From positions 186,001-250,000 of the forward strand of contig JARVKI010000052.1 in assembly GCA_036674765.1 (NCBI GenBank): a DNA stretch of 64,000 nt. Direction: 5' to 3'. The stretch is from Seiridium cupressi. Taxonomy: Eukaryota > Ascomycota > Sordariomycetes > Amphisphaeriales > Sporocadaceae. Position 1 is the stretch's first letter; each line of letters opens with the position of its first letter. Below, piece after piece: positions 48,176-58,937 of the stretch. The position numbers were made by a program, and so were the translations under genes. The notes under the pieces were generated by a model. That model saw nothing but the letters and a program-made list of their open reading frames with translations. It searched no databases and was not told where the DNA came from.

Positions 48176-50943
48176 ATGGCTCTGATCTCTCCTATTACCC
48201 GTGCACGTTGGGCTTTCAAGATTCTCTTTTATTGCATTAGGAAGAGTATATCCAAAGTTCTCAAGGCAACCCGGAAGTGGTGGAGCGAAAGGTTCAACAA
48301 GAAAGATAGTGCTGAAACAGCACCACTTCTCCCTCAGCATGCCGAGTCTAGCCCTGTTGAAGACGGCAGACCATCCAAAACAGACGAACGACAAGAGCTT
48401 TGAATCTTCTGTTTCAAGGCAAACCGGCCTCATGCATGCACCTCGCCCTATCGCTCCTGGGAACCCGACTCATTGCAACTATGAACCAGACATCATACAG
48501 CGAGTGTCGAACAGGCCAGCTCTCACTTGTGATTCCTCAGAAGACTCACACCCCATAGGATTGTCTTCAGAAACTGATACAAATGCGAGTGTAGCTTGCA
48601 ACGATGACCCCTCACACAGCCTGTTAAATCAAGTTGAACTCGTTCCAACGCTCAATGCCCACCAACAAAGCATGGCATCTGGAGTTTCTGAATTATCATG
48701 CCCTCCGCTAAGCTCTTCACGGTGGGAAGCGATCGGGGAGCCACAGGGTGTGCTCCCTAAGCCGCTCTCCAACCTCGACAATAAAGATATGTTATCGATT
48801 TGGCTCGCCGACCTTCGAGGAAACTTCCTACCGTCGCCCGAACAAGAAACCAAGAGTCGGATTCCTTTACAAAGGATCACATCAGATCCAGTAGCTCTCG
48901 AACGTGGGAATAGTGCAGTTGATCAAGAAATGGCAAATACTGCAGCTGCTGAGTTGCTGCAAACCGACGTCGTCTTGCCATATTGCCCTGGTCCCGGACT
49001 CTCAAGAATGGAAGACTGTGCTTTTGACTCCTCTGATGTCTCCTCTAGCGCCGCCTCCGTTGATACTCGCTCGTCCGTCTCCCCGGCTACTCACTCAGAT
49101 AGCAGTGGATTTAGGATACAATCTTACTTCACAGGGTGGCACAACAGTTCCCATAAACGAGGAGCCCCAAGTCGTTCGCAGTCTGAGTTTAGACCGGGCT
49201 ATGACGGGCCCTCAAGTTCTATCAACAGTCAATCCGAGCACTCCAAGGCGCATATTGAAGTAGGTATGATCAACTGGGAAAAGAGTTGGTTCAGGCACAA
49301 ACCTCGGCGCGTACACAATGTGTCCGAGGTAACTGCTCCGGATCCCGCTGTCCATAAACATGCCGTCGATCTCTTCTCAATGACCGGTTTCGAGAGTGAT
49401 GAGAGCGAAGAGGACATTGTAGCGAGCCCGATAGATGGCAAGCAGCATCATCACCATGAACTCCGCACACTTGCCTGCAAGTCTTGTCCCGAGTTCTACT
49501 GTCCTCCTCATGACGCTGAAACAGGAACAGAATCTGTAAGCCAATGGCTCCAGAACCTATCAATTATCGGCTAATTCATGCGAGGGCATCCTCTATAAAA
49601 CCCGACAATCGCGCCATACTATGCGCGATGCGGTCCGCAAGCGTTTCAGATACTTGAGAAGTAGATTCCATCGGCCGTCTTCGATCTATTCCGTCCGGTC
49701 GGATTTTCCAGTTCCTCCATATGGAACGAAGCGCCGATTGCTGTCTCGAGACTCTGTTGATATTTATCCCTCATCCGGTGAGGAGACTGGATTATTCACC
49801 ACGCCTGTGCAAATGACCCCAACGACCACGCCCGGCTGCAGTGCCAACCACTTGGAATTTGCAACACCCATATCTGATTGCGAGTTGCACACCACTCTAG
49901 CTAAGGTTGCGGGTCGGGCTCCAAACTCTGGTGTGGTAACAGCGCCTAGTGTTATAAGCTCTGATACCCTGGGACCTCTACCTCGTTCACCGGGTGGCAC
50001 TTCAAATAACGCGGCTTCCGTAGCTCATAATACGGCAATCCTGAGGTCAGGACGTAGGAGAAGGCCTACGACTCGGAGCCGCTTGTCTGAAGTCACGACA
50101 CCGGATGATATTTACACGCCAGAAGCTCCTTCGTGTTCTTGCAGCCCATCTGACAGTGTTGGACACGACGAATCTGCCATTGATGACTCAGATAAGAGAG
50201 ATTCACCTTATCGGCCCCCAAGACCCTGCAGTATCATCGCACCGAAAAACGTGAGCTTTCTGCAACACAATCGAGCACCATCGAGTACCATACAGCAAGA
50301 GCACACATCCCTTACACTAGCAGAAGACCTGGAGGTGATAACAGAGACCGGCTTCGGCGAGGAGCTGAATGATACAGCTATCCCCATAGCGAACAGAGTG
50401 AAAGTCGAAACAAAAATATCACCTGTCAGACGGACGTCAGATTCTATAGTCACAGACGCGAAGACCACTTATTCTGCACCATCATATGAAGCAGCACGGA
50501 AGATCTTGGGTATACAGCCGCGTTCGACTCACAAGTCTAGATCTCCACCGGAGCTATTTCCTGGGCCATCTCAAGTCGGTTCTTCCCCGGTTCCTCCTAG
50601 GCACGACAGCTCCTTGGATGTCACGGCCTCTTGTACCCAGGAGACTGGCACTTTGATGATCTCCCCAAGCGGCCTGAGAAATACTAAGGAGCCACATGAA
50701 CCAGGCCACCCCGATACTTGGAATAAGTCCCAGGGCGAGCCAGGTGACTCGGATCCATTCTGTCCAGTTGATTGCGGCTCGAAACGGCCCAGTACTCAAC
50801 CTTCAAGATTTTTCAGAAAGAGTACGAGTGATACTGTGATGGTACTTGATCGAGTCGATTCAGGCGGTAGCGAGGCTAGTCTGGATCCTGAGCTCGGGGA
50901 GGGTCTAGGAGGTTGTGGCCACGGGTGTCCACTAGAAGACTAA
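48176..50943 (+). CDS. Large uncharacterised, mostly disordered Ser/Pro-rich protein
   Basis: I do not recognise the family. Two long frames (to 49574 and from 49621) join through a 49-nt intron at 49536-49584. It has donor GTAAGC, branch CTAAT and acceptor GCGAG, all in phase 0, and makes TGTES continue as GILYKTRQSRHTMRDAVRKR. The N-terminus MALISPITRARWAFKILFYC, followed by basic helix KATRKWWSERFNKK, lies in a different frame. A weak intron at 48346-48418 (GTCTAG...TTCAAG) has fitting phases, giving about 881 residues. If not used, the second frame starts at ATG 48339. The protein is rich in Ser, Thr, Pro, Asp and Glu, with HHHHE near 49450, cysteines at CKSCPEFYCPP, and basic clusters (KRFRYLRSRFHRP). 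It may be a regulatory or scaffold protein; no domain is seen. Confidence 0.55.
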
Positions 50944-52420
50944 ATGAGTCCTTTCAGAGGATACCATGTACGAAATGAACACGTCCAGGAAGCCTGTGAA
51001 CCTCAAGCGCTTTTTATAGTCATTTCTTATCGACTATGTTTCATAAATGTCTCGTGCTCCCCATATATCGCTTGTTTGGATATCCCTTCCAGATTATGCA
51101 TACCATTCTCTGCTTGCTCTAGGTAGATGTCCTGAGATCTGCTAGACTCTTATGCACTAGCAAGAGTTCCTTGTGCCAGGATATACCCATGATTAAAAGC
51201 AAACAGTGTAGCGGATGTAGTATGAGCAGGGAAGGGCGACTTTGGAATGGCGAAGAAGCCTTAGTGTAGCAAAGTACGCATGAGCTGTGATAAACCGTAG
51301 GCATGCATGAAACAAATTGTCTCGAAGTAGACTTGACCCTAAAAACATGTATATTCAAATACCTATGCCATTTTACGTTACATCACAGAGGTCTAATTGT
51401 TGCAAATCACACGCAGCCCTCCCCCGTCGCCATTGGTGTACCATTCTGTCTTGCGAAGGCCCAGGACGCACGAGAGATATTCGGTGCAAGGTGTCGCTAT
51501 AGTTCATAGCCAGAAGACTGTCAACCCAGTGGTTAGTCTCTGTAATATTTCTTGGTGGTCAAACAGTGTCCCCTCCGCGTAGCCAAAGTCGTACCAGCGT
51601 AAGAGGGCTGTGTCAAATAGCATGACTGAGTCGGCGGGATTATGTAGTACGTGGAAGGTGTTGTTGGCATCGCTGTTGTTTGGGGACTGGAATACAGTCT
51701 GCCCGAAGTATGTGTACGTTGAGCCCATTGCTGATTGTGCCTTGAGCAGGTCCATGTGTTGTAGTACGCATATTCGGGAACGTAGGTCTGCATGACTGCG
51801 GATATGAAAGTCTTGGTTGTTGAGAATTTGAGGACGTCTGGTGTGGAAGAGAAATATCACTGAAATTATTTTGTCAATTTGGAGGAAGAGGTTGGAAGTG
51901 GGAGACGATGGACGGTTGAACGTTTTAAATACTTGTTCACTGACTTTGACTCACTCACTAACTTTGCTACCGACTACATCACGACTGGTGGAGAACATAT
52001 TATCAGACCGATAAAACATGTGATGCAGTAAGTAAGTAGTAGGGACTAAATGAGGAAGCAGAATGGTGTTCAAGAACCAGCCTTCAAGTGAATCAGTGTG
52101 AGAATATTATGTGAGAATATTATGCAAGAACTCAGATAATTAATACATGGCATGCATGCACATGATAGATACACACACGTACGTACGGAATGAACATTTG
52201 TTATTTATATTACTGCATCCTTCAAATATGCTTCAGTTTTGTGTTCCTCTAAGGATATATATATAATTGATGGTGGTATAAATTGAAACTACTCACTCAT
52301 TCACTCGACGTCAAAATTACACTGGTGTACATACAACAGGTCAAATAGTGGTTTGTTTCGCCTTGCGGCTGGCCCGACAGGAGGAAACAAACACAAAAAA
52401 AGAAGGAACGGGCAGAGAAA
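50944..52420. other. Intergenic, one doubtful frame
   Basis: A minus frame at 51504-51860 contains MGSTYTYFGQTVFQSPNNSD and YDFGYAEGTLFDHQEI and looks somewhat protein-like, but matches nothing known and lacks introns or context. A direct repeat GTGAGAATATTAT occurs twice at 52096-52122. The rest is featureless. Confidence 0.4.
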
Positions 52421-52432
52421 GACAAAAATAAA
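52421..52432 (-). terminator. RNA polymerase III terminator of the tRNA gene
   Basis: Directly after the discriminator base the minus strand reads TTTATTTTTGTC, a T run of the kind that ends Pol III transcription. Confidence 0.7.
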
Positions 52433-52537
52433 CGACGCAGGCCTGATTTGAACAGACGCCTCCGAGGAGATGAGATTGCACTGTGATTAGAACCACTGAT
52501 TCTAGTCTCACGCATTAGACCACTCTGCCACTGCGCC
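52433..52537 (-). tRNA. tRNA-Ser (anticodon AGA) with a 23-nt intron
   Basis: Read on the minus strand, the acceptor strand GGCGCAG pairs with CTGCGTC (one G-U) and the discriminator is G. The D region TGGCAGAGTGGTCTAATGCG is typical of serine tRNAs. The anticodon stem TGAGA/TCTCA encloses the loop CTAGAA-A, anticodon AGA. Between A37 and A38 lies the intron at 52477-52499 (starting TCAGTGG), in the canonical eukaryotic position; its TTCTA can pair with the anticodon TAGAA. The long variable arm (CTCC-TC-GGAG) is a class II feature. The T stem GTCTG/CAGGC closes TTCAAAT. It decodes UCU and, with inosine, UCC/UCA. Confidence 0.93.
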
Positions 52538-53059
52538 TTGTTTGAATTGTGCTTTAGTAGAGTATTGATTGCGTGAACCAAAGTGAGTTAGCGAGTAAGC
52601 GCTTCGCTTGTTCGATGAGAGTCTAGGCCATCTCCTCTGGCTTTGATAGGCAAAGATCAGCCTCGAGTGCAACGCTGATCTGCGCGCCTGAAGGTTATGG
52701 GGAACCTCGGCTCCGGCTTTTGTTTCGTCGAGGTCGTACGAAAAAAGTACCAAGCGAATAAAATAGCAGCAGTGCTTGTTGTCATGTCCTGACTGAAGTG
52801 AGGCTGCTTTAGGCTCGTCGACAGTACATGTGGCAATACGCTAGCTGCTAGGACGTCTGCCGGACTTTTCTTCGACGTAAGCCTAACCGGGTACCCACTA
52901 ACACGGGGTCACATCAAGTGGTTGACCGGTTGAACGAGGATCGGCTCTCAACTTTGGGAAACGACAATGTCTCAATAGAGGCACTCAACCCCAAGAACCC
53001 GTCTTTATGGAACCGAGATTGACTTGTCCCATTTCGGCTCCGCGCACCTGGACTGCAGC
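52538..53059. other. tRNA 5' flank and promoter of the next gene
   Basis: No gene recognised. An in-frame upstream ATG at 53008 is not linked to the following frame without splicing. Confidence 0.5.
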
Positions 53060-53878
53060 ATGGAGTTAGGCCGCTCAGTCGTGCCTCCGGAGACAGAACA
53101 CACCCACACAATTGTCTTCCTGCACGGCCGGGGCGACACGGCACAAGAGCTCGCAGAGAACTTATTTCTCCTCAGAGACTCCTCCAAACGGACTCTGTCC
53201 ACCATATTCCCTTCCGTGCGCTGGGTCTTTCCCCAGGCCGAGCTCCTGTACTGCGAGCGGGACGACCAAGATTGGTCACAATGGTTTGACGTCTGGAACG
53301 TGCTGGACTTTTCTGATCGCGAGGAGCTGCAGGCGTTGGGCCTGCAGGATAGCGTCAGGAACATCACCAAGCTCATGCACAAGGAAGCACTGAAGGTGGG
53401 AAACCTCAACAAGGTGGTCCTGGCAGGCTTCGGCCAAGGCGGCTCAACAGCAATCCATGTCTTGCTGAACATGCCTGCTCCTGAGTATCTCGAGCCGCCC
53501 AAGGCAAAACGCATCAAGACCGAGCATTTCGATGTTCAAGCAGGACGACGTCAACGTCTCGCCGGCGTCATGGGGTTCAACTGTCGCTTGCCGTTCCCGG
53601 GAGGAACTCTTGATGAGACAAGAGAAGTGCTGGCTCTGGAAGGCAAGCCAAGTAACGAGATCCTGAGGAACACCCCGGTATTCCTGGCGCATTGTATGGA
53701 TGATCCCCTCGTTTTCGTCGAGTATGGCAGGCAGCTCGCTGAGGCACTAGGGTCCTTTGGGGTGCAGGGCGTTTCCAGAGAATATCCAGACGGAGGTCAT
53801 CGACTGAATGCACCCCAAGGGATTGATGATATCGTCGTCTTTTTGGAAGCTCAAGGGCTAAAGCCAGTACCCGCTTGA
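53060..53878 (+). CDS. Acyl-protein thioesterase/phospholipase-carboxylesterase homologue lacking the catalytic serine
   Basis: An alpha/beta-hydrolase of the lysophospholipase/acyl-protein-thioesterase family, 272 residues in one exon. It shows HTIVFLHGRGDTAQE (oxyanion loop), VRWVFPQAELLYC, WFDVWNVLDFSDREE, the nucleophile elbow VVLAGFGQGGSTAIHVLL, LAHCMDDPLVFVEYG (Asp) and REYPDGGHRLNAPQGIDDIV (His). In active members the elbow is G-x-S-x-G. Here codon GGC replaces AGC, giving Gly near residue 125, a single-base difference. Asp and His are kept, so the protein should fold but may not hydrolyse esters. It may be a binding protein, or the sequence may carry an error. ATG 53060 was chosen as the first ATG in frame; homology begins a few residues later. 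Confidence 0.85.
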   Translation: MELGRSVVPPETEHTHTIVFLHGRGDTAQELAENLFLLRDSSKRTLSTIFPSVRWVFPQAELLYCERDDQDWSQWFDVWNVLDFSDREELQALGLQDSVRNITKLMHKEALKVGNLNKVVLAGFGQGGSTAIHVLLNMPAPEYLEPPKAKRIKTEHFDVQAGRRQRLAGVMGFNCRLPFPGGTLDETREVLALEGKPSNEILRNTPVFLAHCMDDPLVFVEYGRQLAEALGSFGVQGVSREYPDGGHRLNAPQGIDDIVVFLEAQGLKPVPA

Positions 53879-54117
53879 AAGGTCTCTGGAAATAAGAGGA
53901 CCGATCTCGTCCGATACGGCGGACCACCCGCCACGACCTATCGCCCAAGTGTATTTGACACAGGGGTATCTCGGGATGTACAATGGAGATTCACCATTCG
54001 AAATCACAATCCATCTCAGATATGGAGCAGGAGGACGACACTAGCGAGACTGCGACGGTAATCTTGTCTACGCTTATTTGCGGTCGTTCGGCTGACCAGT
54101 AGCCAACGCAAATCAGT

Positions 54118-55029
54118 CTACAATATTTGTATTGACTCTGGATCGGCTACTCTACGCTTCCTTTCCCCGAGCTCGTGCATCACCCCCTCGTACACCGCCC
54201 ATTGTATGGCGTTCACGGCAAACGCTCGCAGACTGCAGATGGTCAAACCTCTGAAGAATACTCTAATTCCGCCTTCTTTATACGCTTCCTTCGCAATCTC
54301 CACTGCACCAAGCCGTCTTTCCGGCGTTATTTGATCACTCATAAGTGATTTTACTTCCGGGTTCAAAGTTTGCACCTGAACTCTCGTCTTGATCACATCA
54401 AGAGGAAAGATACTGGCCCACGTTGCAACCCCTGCCAGACCTCCGCATAGCAGAACCTTTGCTGCATCCTCGGAGAAGGACGTTTCCCTCTTCGTGGACG
54501 ATACCATCATCCGGGTACTCAACTCATACGACCAGAAGTAGAAGCCGTACCCAATGCTATCTCGCAGTGCTGTGACTACACCACCAAAGTACAGCCCTCT
54601 CACTCCCTCTCTGCGGAGTATTGACTTGGCTATATTCCAACTGGACTCGGGCGGCGATGAGACTTGGGCTCTGCACTTGATCAATTCGGTGGGTGTGCTG
54701 ACTACCCATGTTGCCAGACCGCCCACTGCTCCCGCTATCCACGTCGTCCAAAGACTGGACTGCAGGTTTAATGCGGCGTTGAGTGCAGCCTCACTCCTGT
54801 TGTAGGAGACAAAAAGCAATGCATTTAATGCACCATAGCCTATCACGGGAGCGGCCGTGCCGGTAATCAAGGACGATGTGCTCTCGAATTGGCGGACGTA
54901 TGAGGATGTATTTTGGGCACCAATCGCAGCATCTTTGGCTTGCAGGCGGACTTTGATAATATCCAATGGATTCCCCACAAGAATGCCAATTGCGCCGCTT
55001 ATGTAGCCTGCCCAGAAATCTGCCGACAT
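54118..55029 (-). CDS. Mitochondrial carrier family (SLC25) transporter
   Basis: A 303-residue, intron-less inner-membrane exchanger with three tandem repeats of about 100 residues. Each repeat has the signature Px[DE]xx[KR]: GNPLDIIKVRLQAKD, STPTELIKCRAQV and FPLDVIKTRVQVQ. The matching loop motifs are GVRGLYFGGVVTALRD and GGIRVFFRGLTICSLRAFAV. The second-repeat TPTELIKCRAQ is typical of the basic-amino-acid/carnitine-like subgroup (ornithine, SLC25A45/47/48-like). The substrate cannot be set from motifs alone. There is no presequence, as normal for carriers. It is convergent with the thioesterase-like gene 240 bases to the left. Confidence 0.9.
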   Translation of the reverse strand: MSADFWAGYISGAIGILVGNPLDIIKVRLQAKDAAIGAQNTSSYVRQFESTSSLITGTAAPVIGYGALNALLFVSYNRSEAALNAALNLQSSLWTTWIAGAVGGLATWVVSTPTELIKCRAQVSSPPESSWNIAKSILRREGVRGLYFGGVVTALRDSIGYGFYFWSYELSTRMMVSSTKRETSFSEDAAKVLLCGGLAGVATWASIFPLDVIKTRVQVQTLNPEVKSLMSDQITPERRLGAVEIAKEAYKEGGIRVFFRGLTICSLRAFAVNAIQWAVYEGVMHELGERKRRVADPESIQIL

Positions 55030-55838
55030 GTTCTTGGTGGTCGGCTTTGTGATGAGTTTCGCATATACTGATACCGAGGGCCTGGCGGAAGAGTCCTGGT
55101 GCTAGTTATCCTCGGTTACAAGGTTGGACTTAGGCGCTGAATAATTCCGTGAAATAGAGTTCGCGCGTCACTCAACCGTACAAATCGGAATATGAGAAGA
55201 TGCGGTACATTGATGTAATTAGGTAGCCATGCAGATTGTGTGGTAATACATGGAGTATTCAAATTTAAACAAAATCATTGTACTTTTCCCACTCCATCTG
55301 AGACATTAGTTGGCATCTGATTATTGCTGCCCCGCCATGATTAACGAGGGGCAAGCACTGGCCAGCCCTCTCAAAGATGTGCAGTAGCTCCTGTCGGCCC
55401 AGATATCACTCGGACTTGGTAAATGCCGAATCAAATTATATAGGAAACTAAGAACTGGCCAATGTTCTAATTGATGCAATACCAAGTGTCTGGTTTAATG
55501 ATTTTTACTCTAGTTAGTATTTTCTCATTCACGACAATAGATATTTACTACAGTAAATCAGCAGAAATGGGAATAGGATAGTTCCAAGGTGCTCGGACCG
55601 GGGTGGCGAGAGCAGGGGCGGGCTTCGATGATGGGCACTATCCAGCTTCCAAGTCATGTGAGTCCGTGTCGCTGCCTGTTGCGGGCGGTCGCGTCGCGCT
55701 TTCCACAAGTCAACAAGCTACCACATTTGCCCACCATTTTCTTCAAGCGAAGTGGCAAATCCGTCTGGCATTGCTTTTTCTTCCATTTAAAGGCGTCAAT
55801 ACCTGAGACTGCGAGCAAAGCCATATTGCACCGGAAAA
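55030..55838. other. Divergent promoter region of carrier and RAD54 genes
   Basis: A/T-rich around 55220-55560. No gene is seen. An 84-base pyrimidine-rich segment (55720-55800) precedes the first exon of the RAD54 gene. Confidence 0.5.
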
Positions 55839-58313
55839 ATGTAAGTCATAAAATCCTCGAGCCTACGGCACATGGTGTCGCCTGCGTCACCTTACTGACA
55901 TGACACGGACAGGGCGACTCCAATTTCCACGCCATTGGCGAGAAAGGCGCCCGCTCCAGGCCCACGATACCGCCCAACAGACTCGGTCGAACGATTGCAC
56001 AAGCCTTTCAAATGCCCTGGGTCCGCGACGAGAAGCCCTGCGACAGACCGGCCGGCACGAAAGAAGCGAAAGGTTGACTATGGAGGTGCCGATGGTGACG
56101 CAGATGGCACGGACAAGCCGTACACCAACGAGGATCGCCTGGCCCTCGCCAACCGCGACGTAAACAGATTTCCAGTATTCCAGGCCAAGGACAAGGACAA
56201 GGTCTTTAGAAAAGCATTCTCCATTCCTTTTGTCAACAAAACCACTGCCAACTACAATCCGAGTCGACCGCCGCCTACCCTAGGTCTGCGGCAAGGCGCT
56301 GTATTCGTCGCGAAGCCGCTGCACGACCCGGCTGGAGATTTCGCGATTGTGCTATATGATCCTACTGTAGATGAGCCCAAGAAGCCTCAACAGGAGCTGG
56401 TGAAGGAAGAAGAGGTCAAGCCGAAAATTGAAGAACCTCTAGTCCACAAGAGCTTGGCCGAGATTCTAGGTATCAAGAAGAAGATTGAAGGCGAACACCC
56501 GAAAGTACCTGTTGTCATTGATCCCAGACTCGCTAAAGTCTTGCGACCGCATCAGGTTGAAGGTGTCAAGTTCATGTACAGGTGTGTCACGGGCTTGATC
56601 GACGCCAAGGCCAATGGGTGTATCATGGCAGACGAAATGGGTCTTGGAAAGACACTTCAATGCATCACACTTCTATGGAGTCTTTTGAAGCAGTCACCAG
56701 AAGCAGGAAAGACCACCATTCAGAAAGCCATTGTCGCTTGTCCGTCCTCACTTGTTCGAAATTGGGCGAACGAATTGGTCAAGTGGCTTGGCCCGGATGC
56801 CATTACACCCTTCGCCATCGACGGAAAAGCCTCGAAAGAGGAGCTCACCCGCCAACTACGTCAATGGGCCATTGCAAGTGGCCGGGCGGTCACGCGGCCT
56901 GTCATCATTGTCTCGTATGAGACGCTACGACTGAATGTGGAGGAGCTTAAGAACACCCAGATCGGTCTGATGCTTTGCGACGAGGGGCATCGTTTAAAGA
57001 ACGGCGACAGCCAGACTTTCAGCGCCCTGAACAATCTCAATGTCACAAGACGGGTCATCCTTTCGGGTACACCTATCCAGAACGATCTTTCGGAGTATTT
57101 CGCACTCATCAGCTTCGCCAACCCAGACTTATTGGGTACTCGTCTCGATTTTCGAAAGCGTTTTGAGATACCTATTCTTCGAGGTCGCGATGCTGATGCA
57201 ACTGAATTGGAACGCAAGAAGGGTGATGAATGCACTGTTGCTTTGCTAGCCATTGTGAACAAATTCATCATCCGCCGAACCAACGACCTTTTGTCCAAGT
57301 ACTTGCCAGTCAAGTACGAGCACGTTGTTTTCTGCAACCTGGCTCCTTTCCAGCTTGATCTGTACAACTACTTCATCAAGAGTCCCGACATTCAGGCACT
57401 GTTGCGTGGAAAAGGAAGCCAGCCGCTCAAGGCTATTGGCATGCTCAAGAAACTCGTCAATCATCCCGATCTGCTCAATCTCAGTGAAGATCTTCCCGGT
57501 TCTGAGCAGTACTGGCCTGAAGACTATGTACCCAGAGAAGCACGGGGTCGTGATCGAGACATCAAGCCTTGGTACTCGGGCAAGATGCAAGTGCTGGATC
57601 GTATGCTTGCTCGCATCCGACAGGATACTAATGACAAGATTGTTCTGATCAGCAACTACACATCAACTCTAGACCTCTTCGAACGGCTCTGCCGAAACCG
57701 CGCTTATGGATGTCTCCGCCTTGATGGTACCATGAACGTGAATAAGCGACAGAAGCTCGTTGACAAGTTCAATGACCCTAATGGCGAAGAGTTCGTGTTC
57801 TTGCTCTCCAGCAAAGCCGGTGGTTGCGGCCTAAACCTGATTGGCGCGAATCGCCTGGTTCTGTTCGACCCCGACTGGAATCCAGCCTCTGACCAGCAGG
57901 CACTGGCTCGTGTTTGGCGTGACGGTCAGAAGAAGGACTGTTTTGTGTACCGTTTTATTGGGACAGGCACCATCGAGGAGAAGATTTTCCAGCGTCAGAG
58001 TCATAAGCAGTCATTGTCTTCATGTGTCGTCGACTCTGCTGAAGATGTGGAGCGTCACTTCTCGCTCGACAGCTTGCGAGAGCTGTTCCAGTACCGCGGA
58101 GATACAACGAGCGATACGCATGACACCTTCAAGTGCAAACGTTGCAAGCCTGACGGAAAGCAATTCCTCAAAGCACCGGCTATGCTGTATGGTGATACGA
58201 GCACTTGGAACCATTTTGTAAATTCTGGTTTGAAACCGATTCAAGACCATTTGCTACAGCAAGAGTGCGGCCAGCAGGAGGTGTCAGCGGTCTTTCAATA
58301 CATCTCTCACTAA
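55839..58313 (+). CDS. RAD54: DNA repair and recombination ATPase Rad54
   Basis: A nuclear Swi2/Snf2-family DNA translocase that works with Rad51 in homologous recombination. It has 800 residues. The start codon is split: AT at 55839-55840, an intron at 55841-55912 (GTAAGT...GGACAG), then G at 55913, giving MATPISTPLARKAPAPGPRY. Without this intron the frame has no upstream ATG. Helicase motifs run in order: DEMGLGKTLQCITLLWSLL (I), IVACPSSLVRNWANE (Ia), CDEGHRLKNGDSQTF (II), SGTPIQNDLSEYF (III), LISNYTSTLDLFERLC (IV), LLSSKAGGCGLNLIGANRLV (V) and DQQALARVWRDGQKK (VI). FIIRRTNDLLSKYLPVKYEH and QRQSHKQSLSSCVVD are specific to Rad54 rather than Rdh54. The N-terminus has a basic nuclear-signal-like PARKKRKVDYGG and a Lys/Glu-rich linker. 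Confidence 0.95.
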
Positions 58314-58605
58314 ATATGCCACACGTTGGGGCTATGGGGCATTTCGACGCTGTTAAAGATGTCTTGCTTCACTCCGCAAGATGGAGAATGTATTATCAAC
58401 CAGTGGTTGTACATATTACACCAAGCATTTGCAGGGCGTTCAAAGAGGAGGGCAGTATTGTTTGATGAATGGTAGACCGGCGTTAGGTAGAATTAGCTAT
58501 GATAATGACTATGAGCTCTAGAATACCACTTGCATTCCAATTTACCTTCTACCATCGCCGATGCATTCAATCGCGGCGTGCTAGATAAACATTTTATCAT
58601 CGAGC

Positions 58606-58937
58606 TCAAGCACCTACTTCCTTTGAGCTCTCATACTCCTGCGGTTGCTCCTTGACCTCCAGCGTCTCAGGGTTGTGTGCCACATCTTTGCCCTTCTGGT
58701 CTGTAAACAATACCTGCGAAGAAGCTGATCAGTACTACTACTCGGAACAATGGAGCTGAAGAAAAAAGAAGCCCCTACCTTTGGTGGATTCTTCACGCCT
58801 TCCTTCTCTGCTTCGGCGGCCGAGGTCACGATCTTCTCTACGTCGCCCTCATGACGACCGCCACGGATCTTGGTATAGACGTGGTCGCCCTCCTTGATGG
58901 GCTCGCCAGTCTTGTCGTGAATTGATTGGCTTGGCAT
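58606..58937 (-). CDS. Small DUF2945-type (hypervirulence-associated tudor-like) protein
   Basis: An 88-residue protein in exons 58937-58779 and 58713-58606. The 65-nt intron (GTAGGG...TCGCAG) joins GVKNPPK to VLFTDQKGKDVAHNPETLEV. Typical of DUF2945 are the start block GEPIKEGDHVYTKIRGGRHE with GDVEKIV, and the repeat-like ending before a Glu/Gln-rich tail. The fold is expected to be a small SH3/tudor-like barrel; function is poorly known in fungi despite the family name. There is no signal or membrane segment. It is convergent with RAD54, 292 bases apart. Confidence 0.85.

Noticed and set aside
49621..50943. Treating the second long frame as a separate gene starting at ATG 49621
   Set aside because: Only 47 bases separate it from the previous frame, and a phase-matched intron at 49536-49584 joins them. 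A promoter in that gap is implausible.
51504..51860. A 118-codon minus-strand frame that looks partly protein-like
   Set aside because: No recognisable family and no supporting context. It is mentioned under the intergenic entry only.
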